64,000 nt of DNA from Tetrahymena thermophila SB210 (taxonomy: Eukaryota; Ciliophora; Oligohymenophorea; Hymenostomatida; Tetrahymenidae). The stretch is taken from positions 310,001 through 374,000 of the forward strand of contig NW_002476438.1 of assembly GCF_000189635.1 (NCBI RefSeq), written 5' to 3'. The stretch's first letter is position 1. Each line of letters opens with the position of its first letter. Of this stretch, positions 1-13,710 are shown one piece after another. The notes beneath the pieces were generated by a model. It worked only from the letters and a program-made list of their open reading frames with translations, did no database searches and was not told the DNA's origin. Made by a program: the position numbers and the translations under genes.

Positions 1-1191
1 TGAAATCTTAGCCTATTTCTATAAAAAAATTAAAAAAAATAAATGGTCTAAATTTTATTCAACTACAATAAATAAATAATTAAATATATTTTATGAGCAT
101 ATTTATCTCTAATAAAATAACTATAGCTCAAATTACTTAAAAAAAGATAAATGCAATTTCATTCATTTTTCTTTATTATTATTAATAAAAACTTAAATTT
201 ATTTAATATGTAAGTAAGTGAATGGCTGTTTCTTTCAAATTTTATTAAATTTGTTAAAAACAGACGTAAAATTTTAAGTAAAAAAATGAACAAATTTTGT
301 TAAAAAAAACAAAAATATGAATTTAAACTGCTATTAATTATTTATGATACGTTTTTAATTATAAATTTATATTAAGGCATTAGAAAAAGTAATAAGCAAA
401 CCTTTTGAAAATATAAATTAAAAAAGCGTTTGTTCTTTCAAAAAATATTTATTTAAATCTTTATAAAAGATAAAAGATTTTTATAAGCTGCTTAATTAAT
501 TAAAACTTCTGAAATAAAATATATTTATCACATAATGAATTATTTATATTTTTATAATTACTTCTCTTTTAAATATTGTGCACAGACTTGTAAAATATTT
601 TCTATAATTAAATTAGTATGCTTTTTTAATTTTCATACTTTTTGATTTTTTTTTTTTTTTGAGTATTTAACATTTATCTATCTAATTTTAAATTGCTTAT
701 TAATTAAAAGTAAAAAACTCTTTTTCATTTTATGATTAATTAAGATTTTTTTTTGCTTATGTTAACAGATTTAAATAATCTTTAAAATTAAATTAGAAAA
801 TAATAAAACAATCCTTAAAAAATTACATCCTTTTTTCAATTTTGCCAATTTATTTTAGAATTTAAAAAATATTAAAAATATTATAATAAATATTAATATT
901 TATTATTAAAATATCATTTTCTTTTTATTTGGGTATTATTTTTATTTAATTTGTTAACTTAACTGATACTTTTGTTTGTTTGTTGGTTTTTAAAAGTTAT
1001 TTTAAATATCTTTTATTACGAATTTATTTTTGTTCTATTTTCTTTTCTGCTTTTGAATTTTTTGTAAGATAGAAAAAATATTAATTTGCATTACAGGATT
1101 GAATTATTCTTTTAGAACTTATAATTCATCAGAATTAAAAATATTGAAAAAGACAAAAAGTAGAAAAATTTAAAATAATTATAAAGTTTCG
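1..1191. other. A+T-rich stretch, no gene seen
   Basis: Almost pure A/T with long homopolymers and no conserved coding signal in either strand. A possible short intron-like segment with GTAAGA at its start and TTACAG at its end lies near 1064-1096, just before the weak ORF described next. No telomeric CCCCAA/TTGGGG repeats are present, so this is not a chromosome end. Confidence 0.5.
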
Positions 1192-1821
1192 ATGAATGTT
1201 CTTCATAAAGTAAATTTTGATTCAAGGACGGAAAATTCAATAAAAATAAATGAAAAAATATTTATAAATATGGGCAATAATAAAAGAATAAAGCTTGCAA
1301 AATCATATCCTAGTTTAAATAAAAGAATGCTTTATTTGATATCATAAAAATCTCTGTTATTTATTTCATTTTAAGATAATTAAAAAATGTAATCTTCTTA
1401 TTATTTATCTAAGCTTAATGTTTCTTCGCAACCCTTTGGTGGTATTTTCAAAGAATTTTTAAATAAAAAATCAACTTTGCTTAATTCATATTATTTGGTG
1501 TTAAGAGAAGAATTTCAGCTTGATATGACATATTAATATCTAAATTTAAGTTTCTAGAAAAGAATTTTCTTGCCTTTTACTTACTGTTTGCTTTAATTTT
1601 TGATAAACAATTTATAAATTTATTTACTTTCTATTATTAATTCGAATATATTATTTTACAATATATCTATAAATTTATTTATTAATTTTTTTTAGTTGAT
1701 TATTGATCAATTAATCAAAAGAGAGCAAATGAAATCATAAAAATTAATACAATTTTGTAAAATAAATACAAATTACATTCAATTTATATATGTATATATT
1801 TATAATATGATAGTAATCAAT
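1192..1821 (+). other. Weak ciliate-code ORF, hypothetical
   Basis: From the ATG at 1192 the frame has no TGA before it meets the 3' end of the opposing GTP cyclohydrolase gene. The stretch from about 1390 to 1560 looks most protein-like (it includes SSQPFGGIFKEFL); after that it becomes Ile/Asn/Phe-rich and resembles translated non-coding DNA. TGA is rare in such A+T-rich DNA, so an open frame of this length is only weak evidence. I recognise no family. It could be a gene remnant, a final exon whose true 3' end I cannot place, or chance. Confidence 0.18.
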
Positions 1822-2493
1822 TCAATTTCTCTTTATTCCATCCAAAAATTATTTCTTTAAATCTTTATCTTCTAAGAATTTGCCACCATATGCATAAGTA
1901 GCAGTAGAGCTATTTTGATCCATTACACCTCTTGCCTTAACACAAAAATGAACAGCATTTATATGCACTGCAACATCTTCTGTTTCCACTATTGTTTGTA
2001 GAGCGACAAGAATTTGCTTTGTTAATCTTTCCTAGACTTGAGGTCTTTTTGAAAAGAATCTAACTAATCTATTAATTTTACTCAATCCTAATACTTTATC
2101 TTTAGGAATATATGCGACAGTGGCGAACCCATCAAAAGTGATAAAATGATGCTCGCAAGTAGTTGTTAAAGCTATATCTTAAATTTGTACCATTTCATTA
2201 TATTCCATCTTATTGTCAATTGTTGTCATATCAGGGAAATTAGCATAGTCCAAGCCTTAAAACATTTCGTTAATGTACATTTTAGCTACTCTTGAAGGAG
2301 TATCACAAATGCTATCATCAGTTTAATCTAATGAGAGCATGTTTAATATTTCTGTAAAACATTCCTCAATCTTCTTGATTTTTTCTTCGTTGGAATAAAT
2401 GTTCACGCTATTTGAGATAGGATTATCAATACCTTTTCTACTAATTGCCTATTTAACTTTATTAGCAATTTCACTTATGTTGCTTGATGACAT
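1822..2493 (-). CDS. GCH1: GTP cyclohydrolase I
   Basis: Single exon, 223 residues, ATG at 2493 and TGA ending at 1822. The enzyme converts GTP to 7,8-dihydroneopterin triphosphate, the first step of tetrahydrobiopterin and folate synthesis, in the cytosol. Family signatures are clear: CEHHF at residues 113-117, a VLGLSKI-like segment, RPQVQERLT, and HFCVKARG with Cys184. Cys113, His116 and Cys184 correspond to the three zinc ligands of the E. coli enzyme (Cys110, His113, Cys181). The length is normal for the catalytic core with a short N-terminal extension. In-frame TAA and TAG codons fall where glutamine is expected, for example in the RPQVQE motif. It lies tail-to-head with the cyclin gene on the same strand, 1.85 kb away, and is clearly a separate transcription unit. 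Family assignment is very secure. Confidence 0.96.
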
Positions 2494-4343
2494 TTATTTA
2501 TTTATGTATTTCTTTCTTATTTTTTTTAATCGAACTTAAATTATTTGTTTTTTGATATTTTTAATTTATATATTTGATTACCAAAAATAGCGTAATATAA
2601 ATAGCATTTACCATGCATTTTGATTGATTGATTGTATGTAACAATTTTAATTATGCTAATACAACATATTTGTTATACTTGAATAATAATTATGACAAAA
2701 ATTATTAATTCATTTTTAAATTAAAGTAAATTTAATAGTTTAAATACCTTTTTTAAAGTAATAAGTAAGTAATAATTCCAGAAAAAATCATATTAATATC
2801 TTTCTAGGTTAAAAAATTAAATTAATTATTTGATTAGCATACTTGTTTGTTTCTACCCTTTCTAAGATTTTAAAGGGGGAAGTTGAAAAGTTAAAATGTA
2901 AATTTAATTTCCGTTTTTTTACTAAATAAATATTTTTCAAAATTTTAGTAAAGTAAAAAAAATTCTTAAAATGCTAATAATTTATTTATTTGTTTTAAAG
3001 ATATATTATTATATTATTATTAATATAGTTTTTAATATTATAAAATTCAATAAGCTTGCTTACAAATCCAAAAATAAATTATACTTATTCTATTTAATCT
3101 AATAAATTCATGAACATTTTAGAAAACTAAAAAATTCAATAAATTTTTTAAAATTAATTTTTTATTTATTTGTTTGTTTGGTTTAAAAATATATTATTAT
3201 TAATTTAGTTTTTAATGTTATAAATTTCAACAAGCTTGCTTACAAATTCAAACATAAATTATTCTTTTACTATTTAATCTAATAAATTTGTGAACACATT
3301 AGAAAACTAAAAAATTAAGTCAATTCTTCAGAATTAATTTTTTTTCATTTTATAATTTAATTTTATAAAAATAAAAATTTATTTAGAATAAAACTAATTT
3401 TATTCAATTTTCATATTTAATGATAAAATAAATTTTATTAAATACTTGTTTTTATTTATAAAAATATAATGGAAAACGAACTTAAAATTAATGAATAATT
3501 AATTCATATAATAATATTTCTCAAATTTGTAAAAATAAAATAAATTTTAAATTTTTCTCATATTCCCAAAGTACTACATTGGCATATTAATATATATATT
3601 CTTAATTATATTATCATTTTATAAATTTTTAAATTTGATTTTGTAAATATATAAATAATTTCTTGTATTTTAAAATAAAATTTTATTGATATGGATTGAT
3701 TTACTTACTTATTTAAGATTTTATGAATTATAAAAAACTTGAAATAAAAAATAAATCTAAAAGAAATAGAAGTATTTAATTAAGTAGACATTTATATAAG
3801 TATTAAAGATGGACTGATACTTATTAATATAAGCGAACAAATGTATGTATATATATTAAACAGTTGATATTTTAAGAAGTAAATAAATTAAGTTAGTTAT
3901 TTAATATAAAAAGTGTATTTTATTTATTTATTTATTATTTTTATTTGTTTTACTTTTAAAAATAGAATAAATTGGATTAGTTATTATTGATTGATTGTTA
4001 AGTTATTCTAATTATATCAAAATTAGTTGGTCTAATTAGATCGTTAGAGTGCAATTTTACTTTAAATTATATTGGCAAAATATTATTATTGTATAGATTA
4101 GTAGTTATTATTTTAATACATTATAACAACAATTTCTTTTCTCTCTTTATTCTCTCTCTATCCATCCTATAATTTGAAGACAAATTTATTAAATATATTA
4201 TTTTATTCTAGATTTCCTTACAATTTATTAATTTACATTATTGCTTAATTTTTAAGATAAAAAGAGAAGATAGAGAAATTAGATGGAATTTGTTTTATTA
4301 TTTTTGAATTTTAGTTTTTTTTGTTTTTTTTAATGAATTGTAT
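2494..4343. other. Intergenic region with a tandem duplication
   Basis: A+T-rich DNA between the 5' end of the GTP cyclohydrolase gene and the 3' end of the cyclin gene. Apart from the 180-bp direct duplication at 2981-3340 I see no coding or RNA feature. The part next to 2494 must hold the cyclohydrolase promoter, but I recognise no motif. Confidence 0.5.
2981..3340. repeat. Two-copy tandem repeat, 180-bp period
   Basis: Copies 2981-3160 and 3161-3340 align at a constant offset of 180. For example AAGCTTGCTTACAAAT occurs at 3052 and again at 3232, and both copies contain the same TTTAATCTAATAAATT block and AGAAAACTAAAAAATT block. The copies differ by scattered substitutions. No coding potential is seen. 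Confidence 0.85.
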
Positions 4344-6854
4344 TCAATCTTTATCATTAAAAATATTTTAATAAATTTTGGATGAATTTTCTTTTTGTAC
4401 AAGCAACATGTGTTGGTTTTTTCCTTACTATTTATGAGGAAGATCACTGTCAGTTGAGTTTTAGTTTTTTGTTTAATTAGGATGACTATCTTATTTGGTA
4501 AATAGGACTATTGAGCCTACTTTATAGAATTATGGACGATTATATTTTGTAGTGACAGCTTTTTATTGAATTGTTTATAATTTTTATTATATGAATATTA
4601 AATCTTTAGCACATGGACGTAATTTTTATTCGTTATATCCACTGTCCTTTTCAAGAAGGTCAGACCAGCAGTTTTCAGATTTGTTGAGTTTATTAACCAT
4701 ATAAACAGCTGAGGCAGCAATATTACTTGGAGAGTATTTTAAAAAACGAGTATCAAGAAGGGCAACTTCGATAAAATAGAAGACCAAACATTGATCTTAT
4801 GGTGATAATTCAGCTAAGCGAGTATACCACTCTGCAAATCTATAGGAAGAAGGTACAGTAATTTGGAAATTTAAAGCGTTGATAATTTCGCCTTCCATTT
4901 ATAATATTTCTGCTTTAGAGCAAGCTCTATCAGTTATATCTGAGAATTCTCTCAGTTCAGGAGGATAAATTTCTTCATACTTTGCAGCTATGAAAAGCGC
5001 AGTAATGCCAATAGTCTGTAATTTAGATCTCTTAATTTTAGTAAAAGATAGGTATTTATCAATAATATAAACAGCGATGAAGAGAGTTTCCTAGAGGAGT
5101 TTGAATTTATAGTGGACTTCGATCAACCAGTCAATAAGGATCCATCTCATATGCTCTGAAATATCATTCTATTCTTCCATGTAATTTTTATTGATCAAGA
5201 TTTATTTCTATTTTATTAAAAAGTTAATTAATTAGTTAATTGTAAGTTATTTTGCTTTGAAAGAGATGAAAAGTTGATTTTTAATTATCAAATCAAGCAG
5301 TAGAAAATAAATGCAATCAATATTTAAAAACTTTCTTATGAATTCTAGGGTTGATTTATTGATTGATATATTTTGGTTTTATATTCAAATAAATCTTTTA
5401 ATTAAATCAGGATTATAATTTATTAATGTTTTGCAGTTTATTTAGATTTTTTATGGGGAAAATCCTTTAAACAAATCTTATATTTTTTTTGCTATTTAAA
5501 GGATTTTTATTTAATTGAAATTTATTTCGGATAAGGATTTATTTAAATCTTAGTATCAAAAAATAAGGAAAACACTAGTTAAATAAATCAATTTTTGTTG
5601 AATTTCCATTATTAAAAATAAATTAGATGAGATGCAATCATTGCGCTTTCATTTGATTTGTAACTTATTGAAGTATTTTAGAATTGATTAAATTTGATAT
5701 AATAATTAGCAAATATATTGATTAGCTGTTGTAATAAATTCTAGTAATCTAGAATCGGATGAAAAATTAGAATATTTGCAAAAATATACTAACTAATCAA
5801 TGAGAAAGAAGCTCATAGAGAAATAAATAAAAATGCTAAATAAAAGTGAATTAATTATTTAATTAATTAACTAATTACTTCTTTTTATTTAAGAAATTAA
5901 AATATTTCACGAGAATATTAAGCAACTTTGCAAGGATTTTGCTTGTCTTCATTAAAAATCTTTGTGTACTATCTTTCAATTTCTTTTTAACCCCTGGTTT
6001 TGGCGTTTTCAATGTTAAGTGTTTAAATTTCAAAGTTATCATTTGAACTATTAGTCGTGCTAAAATTTGAATTATCTTAATCGGATATCAATCTTTGTTA
6101 GCTTTTAGATGAGATTGCGTTTGTAGTTGTATGAGGTTATGTATTTAAATCTAAGCCAAAATCTCCTTTATAAATTGCTGCATCAAGAACGTTAAACTTG
6201 GGATTAAAGTTAGGCATATCGCTGCTCTCTATTTATTCGTTTCTTTTTCTTGCATCTTTGTTTTGGTGATCTTGCATTTGTCCTATCTACGCGATTTAGG
6301 CTCCTCCATTATTGCTGAAGAACTAAGAAGGACCTTTTTAAGGGTAGTAAGATTGTTTTTGATACTATTATTGTTGTTACTGCACTTACATTCCTCTATA
6401 AATTTTTTCATAATATTTCATACCTCCTTCTTCAGTTTAAGTGCTCATTTTTTTAGCTTAATTCTATTAACTTCCTTATGACATTCCAATAGTTTTCTAG
6501 CTCTAGCTCTATTTATAGAAGAAAAAAATATAAAATACAAAACATAGATGGGCTAACTTTAATTTTGCGTATAAGCATAATAAAGTCTATGATCAAATTT
6601 TCTGCAAATTTTGAATAGAAAATATTTATTTATTTTACATTAGAGCTAACAGGCACAGTATTGTAGTTGGACAATTCTTAACCAAATACTCTGCGATGGA
6701 GATCATAGTTTATTTGATTAACAGAAGTATAGGATTTTTGACTATAAGGCATATTTGGATTTATCAAGTCCTTTTAAGAATTTTAGGACTAAACGCATAC
6801 CCCAAAGCTGTTTGTGTTGTTTGATTCATCTCTGTAATTAATCCTGGTTTACAT
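4344..6854 (-). CDS. B-type cyclin
   Basis: Three exons on the minus strand: 6854-6639, 6508-5879 and 5207-4344 (1,710 nt, 569 residues, TGA stop). Exon junctions are all phase 0; the second intron is 671 nt, long for this window. The protein activates a cyclin-dependent kinase. The cyclin box starts with [25 protein letters not shown]-like sequence at about residues 290-314, has the conserved MR..L.DWL.EVH core, and continues through YLSFTKI and AAKYEEIYPPE; the second cyclin fold follows with an FLKYSPSNIAASAVY-like segment. The C-terminal KYNRPQFYKV resembles the end of B cyclins. Residues 1-280 are Gln/Asn-rich. RRVFGQELSN at 54-63 is a plausible destruction box (Phe in place of Leu, with the Asn one position late). 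The upstream ATG at 6854 opens the only frame that continues into exon 2. Confidence 0.93.
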
Positions 6855-9582
6855 TTTAAATATTAAACGAACTAGATATTGGCTTCTTAGATTTTAAAAG
6901 ATAAATTATAGATTTATTAGGTATTATCTTTAATGTGTTTGTTTGTTTGCTTATTTATTTATTTGTAAAGTAATTAATTGATTGATTGATTCTATTTTTT
7001 AAAATGTGTTTGACTATTTGTTTTCTTTAAATTTGATTTAATTATTATTATTTATAAATCAATTTTTTAATTATCTATCAATTTATCCTTCTAATTTAAA
7101 AAAAGACAATTAATTAATTAATTAATTGTGTTTGTTTGTTTTTTTTATAAGTTTTCATTTATTTCATTAACATAAATTGTAAAATTTCTATACAAAATGA
7201 ATAGCGAACACACCTTTTATATCGATTCATTCATTCATAATTACATTTTTATAGGTAAATCTTTTTTTTTTGATTGTTAAATGAAGATATTTAATAAAAC
7301 TAGTATCCAATAATTTGGTTGTGATTATCTTATATGATTTCAAGCTAATTTTATGAAGTAATTCATTCATTTTCATATCACTTTTAAATAATATTTGAAT
7401 GATTTCAAATGATTCGCAACTATTTATTTATTTATTAATTGCCTTGATTTATAGTAATAATAATAGTGTTTCTTAATTATTAGACGATCGATTATTTTTA
7501 TCATTTGAATTTATGCATATTTTATTTTTATTACCATGAATTGCTTTTAATAGGCTCTCATATGCTTCTATCATATAATAGAAAACTAATTAACTAAATA
7601 ACTATCTAGCTAAGTACAAACAAGCATTTCTTCAAATCTAAAATCATGATTTCTTAGATTAATTTAAATTTAAATATCTTTATCATTAAAGTACATTTAA
7701 ATTTTCTTTAATTTGTCCATTCATTTTACATTATAAATAGATTCCTTTTATTTAAAAATTTGTACTCGAAATGATAAATAATATTTTTGTTTGATTTGAA
7801 ATTCTTTATCATTTATTATAATAATTATAAACAAAAATTTCATATTTTTCTAAATGAATAAGTTTTTTTAGCTTCTTAGATTAGGTTAAAGTGATATAAA
7901 ATTTAAGTTTCAGAGCTTTTTCATTTTGCTAAAAATAAGAATTAATATCCATTTTATGCGGGAAAGCAATTCCTTTAAAAATATAAAATTTAAAAAATAA
8001 GCGCTTTGAATAATTTCAAATATTTCATCTTTTATAAATTTTTAAATTTAAAATTACAGAGGATTTTAACAGAAATATTAACCACACAATTTTAATATTC
8101 AAGACACTATTTAATTGATACAAAAATTTATGCCAAATAACTAAATATCTTGAACGAAAATTTCGAAAGAAAGATGATCTTAATCATTTCCTTTTCCTTA
8201 TAATAATTAGTATTATAAACTAAAATAACAAACAAATATAAATTTTCATGATAAAAATAAAATTGCTATCAATAAAATAATTATTAAATGATTTAAATAA
8301 TCAAATTTATATAATTTCTTTTTAAAGGAAATAATTCAAACAGCAATATTTTTAAATACCAAAGATAAAAAATATAAATTTATTCATTTAAAAATATTTT
8401 TTAACATCTCTTTTTTTCTTATAGTAAATCTGTTTTAATATTTTTAAAAATAATCAAAAATAAAATTTGATTGTATAAAAAATGGATAAAATTAATTTAA
8501 TATCATTCAAATAAACTTTAAGTAAGACTAATTATTTTTGTATTTATCTTAATATTTTTTGAAAAACTAAGTTTCCTTAAAATAGAATTTTAAAAAGTAT
8601 TCGAAATTTTTGAAATTTTGGCTCCTTTTTAAATCTGCTATTCAAAAAGTAAAAAAAAAGACACTAAAAAACTATTTAGAAAATCTCATTTTAGGTCATT
8701 TGAATGATATTTGAATTTTATTTGGAGATATTTAAGGCAAAAAAACAAACTAAACTTAAATAAAATTATTTAAATTAGCCTTGAATAAGAATTTTTCTTT
8801 AAATAATTTGTTAAAATTTAAATTATTATTAAAAAGAACTAATAAATGAATACTCAAAATTTGATCAGTAACACATATAAAGAATTTTTTAATAATATAA
8901 ATATAAAATTAATTTAGAGTTTATAATAATTTTAAATTGATCTTAAGTTCAATTTTTTATTTTTTATATCGAATGTCTTTAATTTTATTTCAAGTCAACT
9001 CTGTAAATAAAATAAATACTTTCTATCTCATTCATTCATTCAAGTAAGTAACTACTAATATCTTTTTTATTATATTAGTATTAATTTTTATTATATGAAT
9101 GAGTGGAATATTTCAGTATATCAATTGGTGTGGTAAGCAGATAGATAGATAAGAGCAATTTTATTAAATTATCTCATCAATTTATTTTTATTTGGTTAAT
9201 ATAAATTAGAATACATCGATAGAATTTTTAAATAATAAATGAAATAGTTTATATTTATTGAAAAATTTGTTAAATTTAATTAAATTTTATTATAATAATT
9301 TTGAATGTAATTTTTGTTTGATTGTTCAAAATATATCTGTTGAGAATTAATCCAGTTAGTTAGTTAGTTATTTAGTGAATTTATCATTGATTCTATTTAC
9401 GTTTCTATTTGTTATTGGTTTTCATTACTTTAAGGAATAATGAATGAATGAAAATTTTTCTAGTTTGAGTCAAATAAAAGTGTTTTTTTGAGTTAGTTTA
9501 TAGTTTTTATAGTATATTAGAAAGGTATCAAAGTTTAATAGATATTTCTCTGCATTAAATTTCATATGTTTGTTTATATTAA
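6855..9582. other. Intergenic region, no gene seen
   Basis: About 2.7 kb between the cyclin 5' end and the bZIP 3' end. It contains simple repeats such as TTAA, ATTG and TTAG runs and no frame with sustained protein-like composition. It should include the cyclin promoter; I recognise no element. Confidence 0.5.
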
Positions 9583-12500
9583 TCACATCTGGTCCTGACT
9601 CATTGAATTATTACTCTTCAATTTTTTCCTAGGAAGTGAGCCTGATTCAATTTTTGTACTAAAGTCGTTTAGAGATTGCTACATCATCCCTTAGTGTAAA
9701 GCATTATTTCCGTTCATTCCATTTTATTGTTGATTTTGGTGGTAATTAAAAGCACTATTTTAACTCGAAAATTGGGGATTATTGTTATTAGGAGTTGGTC
9801 CATTTCCCATTAAGTTTTATGGGTTTGGCATTCCTCCATAAAAAGAATTTTAAAATCCATTATTAGCAGGTTATCCGTAGGGATTCTAGAAATCACCTAA
9901 AAATCCACTACTATTAAACCCAAGTTGTGGTTGATTGTATTATTATTAGAAGTATAATTATTATTATGTCTGTTAGCACAAAAACTATAACTGAGAATTA
10001 GGATCATTATTTTAACTAATATTATCATCCTCATAATCATCAACTTCTTGATCTTCAGCTTTCAAGGCCTGCCAAAGACTTGTATTAGAAATCTCTTTTC
10101 TATATCTATTCTATTTTTAATTTTTTAATTAATATATTTATTTACAAACAAACAAATAAATTAATTTTTTATTTACTCTTTCCATAAAAGATAAAAACTT
10201 AGCTGATTGCATAGGATTCATATAATTTCTAAGGCTATCTACCATGTGCTCTAAGGAATAAGTTTTTTCTTGAATGTTCTTCTTAATTTATTACAAACTG
10301 ATTATTAAGCTAATTAATTTAAACAAATTATTTAAAACCATGTCTTAAAAAATAAATAAATAAATAAATTACTCATCTAAATTCTTTTTTTCTTATTTAA
10401 ATTTCTTCTTGAACTTCAAAATTTTTTATCTTTGAGTATCATTAATGTCAACGTACTATATTAATTCTTTTCTCCAATCAGGTCTCTTATTCATTTGTTC
10501 AGGAGAGAAAGGATTATCAGCAAACATGTCTTCCTCTATTTAAATTAGATAAAATTAAAATTAAATTAATAAATTTTAGATTCGAATAAAAACAAAAAAA
10601 ATTTTATTTTTCAAAATACAACAAAAATTGCGAGAATTAAATTAAATTTCAAAAAAAAACAATAAATAAATTTTATTTGTTGTTTGATTTAACTAATAAA
10701 ATTATGAACAAACATATTTAAGCTTATTCAAAATATCTTTTATAATTTCTTATAAAATTAATGGTGTTATTATTAATTGTAAACAATATGAAAGATTTAA
10801 ATTACCTGCATCTGCAGTATAAAGTAAGTATCTGAAATGAGTTGGTATACAAATGTCCAATATTTATTTGAAGAAGTAGTTTATTGCTGTAATTCTTTCC
10901 TTTCCTGTTGCTCCTAATCTAAATCTCAGACTATCTAAAAGTAAATTAATTTCATTTTCTTCGCCGTTAGATTGAATACACTTTTCTAGCTTATCAAGTA
11001 ACTAAGTTTAGTTTAGATTCAATCCTGCTAGTTAAGTTTGGAAGCTCATTTTATTTAAATATTAGTTATTTGATTCTAAAGCTCTTTTTGTTTTTTCTAG
11101 CTCTTCGTTGAGATTAGCAACCTTAAATTTTAATTATTAATATTTAATTTTAGAATTGAATCAATAAAATATACTTTTGTTTCAAGCAATTCAATGTAAA
11201 TTTTCTTTCTTTTTCTGCTGTTTCTGGCACTTTCTCTGTTTCTAACAAGTTTTTCGTTGAGTTTTTTTTCTAATTTTAAATTAAATTTTAAAAATTCTTT
11301 CTTAAAATAAGTAATTAAATACCATAATTTTATTTGCTTCCATTTTAATTACTGGAAGAGCTTTCTGAACCTTTGTCTTGTTGGGAGTATAAAGCATATT
11401 AATCGTTTTCTTTTTAGATGGCATCAGTTGATGACTGAGATTTGTTAGTTACTGTTTTTAAAACATTTATTTAACACATTTTACAATTTTATTTAGTATT
11501 TACTTGTTATTGGATTAGATGCAGGAACAGGACTAACTTAATCCTTTGTTTGTTATAGCTATTATTGTCTTATTCTAACACTTTCTTACATACGTTGGTC
11601 TTTCAAAATAACATCAGAAAATTATTATTCTTTTTACAGAGTTTGAATACTTTAAAAAAAAAAAATATTATTGTTAAAATTATAAAAAAGCAAATAATTT
11701 TATTACAATTAGGATTCTCTTTTGAGCTATTCTTGATCAGTGATGAGAGAATTAATTTTGTTTATATATGTGTTTTTGGTTGTATGCTTTAAGGAAGATG
11801 CATTGCCATTGGCATTATTATTGTTATTGCTGTTGGCAGCATTATTTGTGTTGTTAGAATTATTGTTATTATTACTATTGTTGTTTGTATTATTGCTGTT
11901 GTTACTGTTAATGCTACTATTTAAATTATTTTATTGACTTTGACTTTTTTCAAGTTTCAATTTTTATTCATCATTCATTTAGCCATTTGCAGCATTTTGA
12001 GCTTCACTGTTTGAGTTTTAGCGAGAATTAGATAACTTTTTATCATCCTGAGTCTTCTGTTAATTATTATTCTTAATTGAATTACCCTTTGATCTATTTA
12101 TTATTGAATATGAAAATGTAATTAAACAAATGTAATTTCTAATATTTCAATTAATTAATATTTATTTTAAAATATGAGCTCATTTATGAATATCACAAAT
12201 TTAATTAAAATTTTTCTTCTTAAATCTGATAAGAATTCATGCATGGAACTTAAATATTCAATTAATAATTTCTTCTGCTTTTTTTGTTACTTGTTTTGTA
12301 AATTTTAAATATTTTTGGAATTTAAGTGATTTAATGAAAATGAATGTAACTTTGCAGAGTACATTTGCTATTTATTAATTTATTTTTCAAGTAATTTTTC
12401 AATCAATTAGAAAAAATAGACATTTGTTGAAAATAAACATGAAAAAAGTCTAAAATAGCTGCAAAGTATTCAGGAAGTGTCAATGCTCAAATAAAACTAT

Positions 12501-13174
12501 TTTACTTTTTTATTATTTAAATGTTGGCATTCATATAGTCTCCTCCATCTAAAAAGCTTGTATTATTTGCAATATATTTATTGAAGTCATCCTATGCCGA
12601 TCCACTAATATTATAAAAATTAAAATTTTACTTAATTAATTCATTCACATGATGTTTATTTACTTTCCAGAGTTGTTTTAATGAAGAAAACTTGCTCCAA
12701 ATTAATTGGTGTTGTTCGATCCAGCAAAGTTTAAGCCTATGTTTAGCGGATTTTAGGAATTTTGTTAATTTATGGTATGATTGTATGCACCTAAATTGAA
12801 ATTTGTGGTAAAGGGATTTCCCTCGCTAGTCAACAGTCCAAAATTTTGGTTAACTTAGAAAGGCATATTCTATGTGAGACTATTTTTAAGAAATAAATAA
12901 AATAAATCCTAATTGTTTTATTTGTCTTAATAAAATTAAATAGGTGCGTCATGTTAGAGAGTGATTGCTAAGGAAGAATCTTCTAACTAAAAATCCTAGT
13001 TGGAGACATTATATATATATATCAAAAGCCCTAAATAAAAAAATAATCGAATTACTTTTTAGGTGGATTATTTTCATACAATGTTTGCATAAAATCATTA
13101 TCAAGAATTGAAATGTGATGATTTTCTGTATGCGTTTCCTCTTATGCTAGTCTCTATAAGTAGTTTTAATCCAT
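9583..13174 (-). CDS. bZIP-domain transcription factor
   Basis: Eleven exons, minus strand: 13174-13056, 12879-12664, 12604-12506, 12093-11707, 11574-11504, 11451-11323, 11269-11175, 11121-10806, 10535-10373, 10309-10177, 10110-9583 (2,256 nt, 751 residues). All phases agree. A basic region, LVRNRESARNSRKRKK, lies at about residues 348-363 and fits the N-x7-R/K bZIP DNA-contact pattern. It runs into a leucine zipper (IYIELLETK then VANLNEELEKTKRAL) interrupted by a 53-nt intron. A helical region follows with DICIPTHFRYLL, RPDWRKELIQYV and MNPMQSAKFLSFMER. The sequence before the basic region is Asn/Gln/Ser-rich with a long poly-Asn tract, and the C-terminus is Asn/Gln/Gly-rich with a late basic PRKKLK. 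Probably a nuclear DNA-binding regulator acting as a dimer; targets are unknown. Smaller 5' exons are less certain than exons 7-11. Confidence 0.88.
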
Positions 13175-13710
13175 TTATAATAAATAGTTTACTTAATATT
13201 ATCTGTCTAAGTTGATTTGGTGTTTAATCTTTTATTTATTTTGTGTGAAATGGAATTAAGTTGGGGTTTTGTCAAATGCTAGTTGTTGGGTTAAAGTGAC
13301 GTATTTTTTATATATGATGAGAAAGCTTTGTCCTATGTTAGAGATTTTAATTAGATGTTATTTGTGAGTGGTTGTTTGTTCTTAAAATCCTCCTAACTTT
13401 TTCTATTTATTTTTTGAAAATCAATCAATGTATTTAATTATTTAATATTATAGTAAATATTAATTTCTTTTTTTACCAAAATTAATGATTATATATACTC
13501 ATAATCTTGCCGTATTTTCTTATTATATTTTCTGTGCATAAAATCAAACTTTTCTTCATTCATATTAAAAGATTTATGCATCTATATTTCTTTCTTTCTT
13601 TTTATGTAAATCATTTCTGTGCATGGTAATTTAATCAATGGAGAACTCATCTATCTATCTATACTTTTTACTATGTATTCTATTTGTATTGCATTTCTCT
13701 ATTTATTTTA

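Noticed and set aside
6263..6481. Plus-strand hydrophobic open frame
   Set aside because: It is antisense to exon 2 of the cyclin gene, whose frame continues into a conserved cyclin box.
11740..11937. Plus-strand leucine-rich open frame
   Set aside because: It is the antisense of the poly-Asn tract in exon 4 of the bZIP gene; AAT/AAC repeats read as leucine on the other strand.
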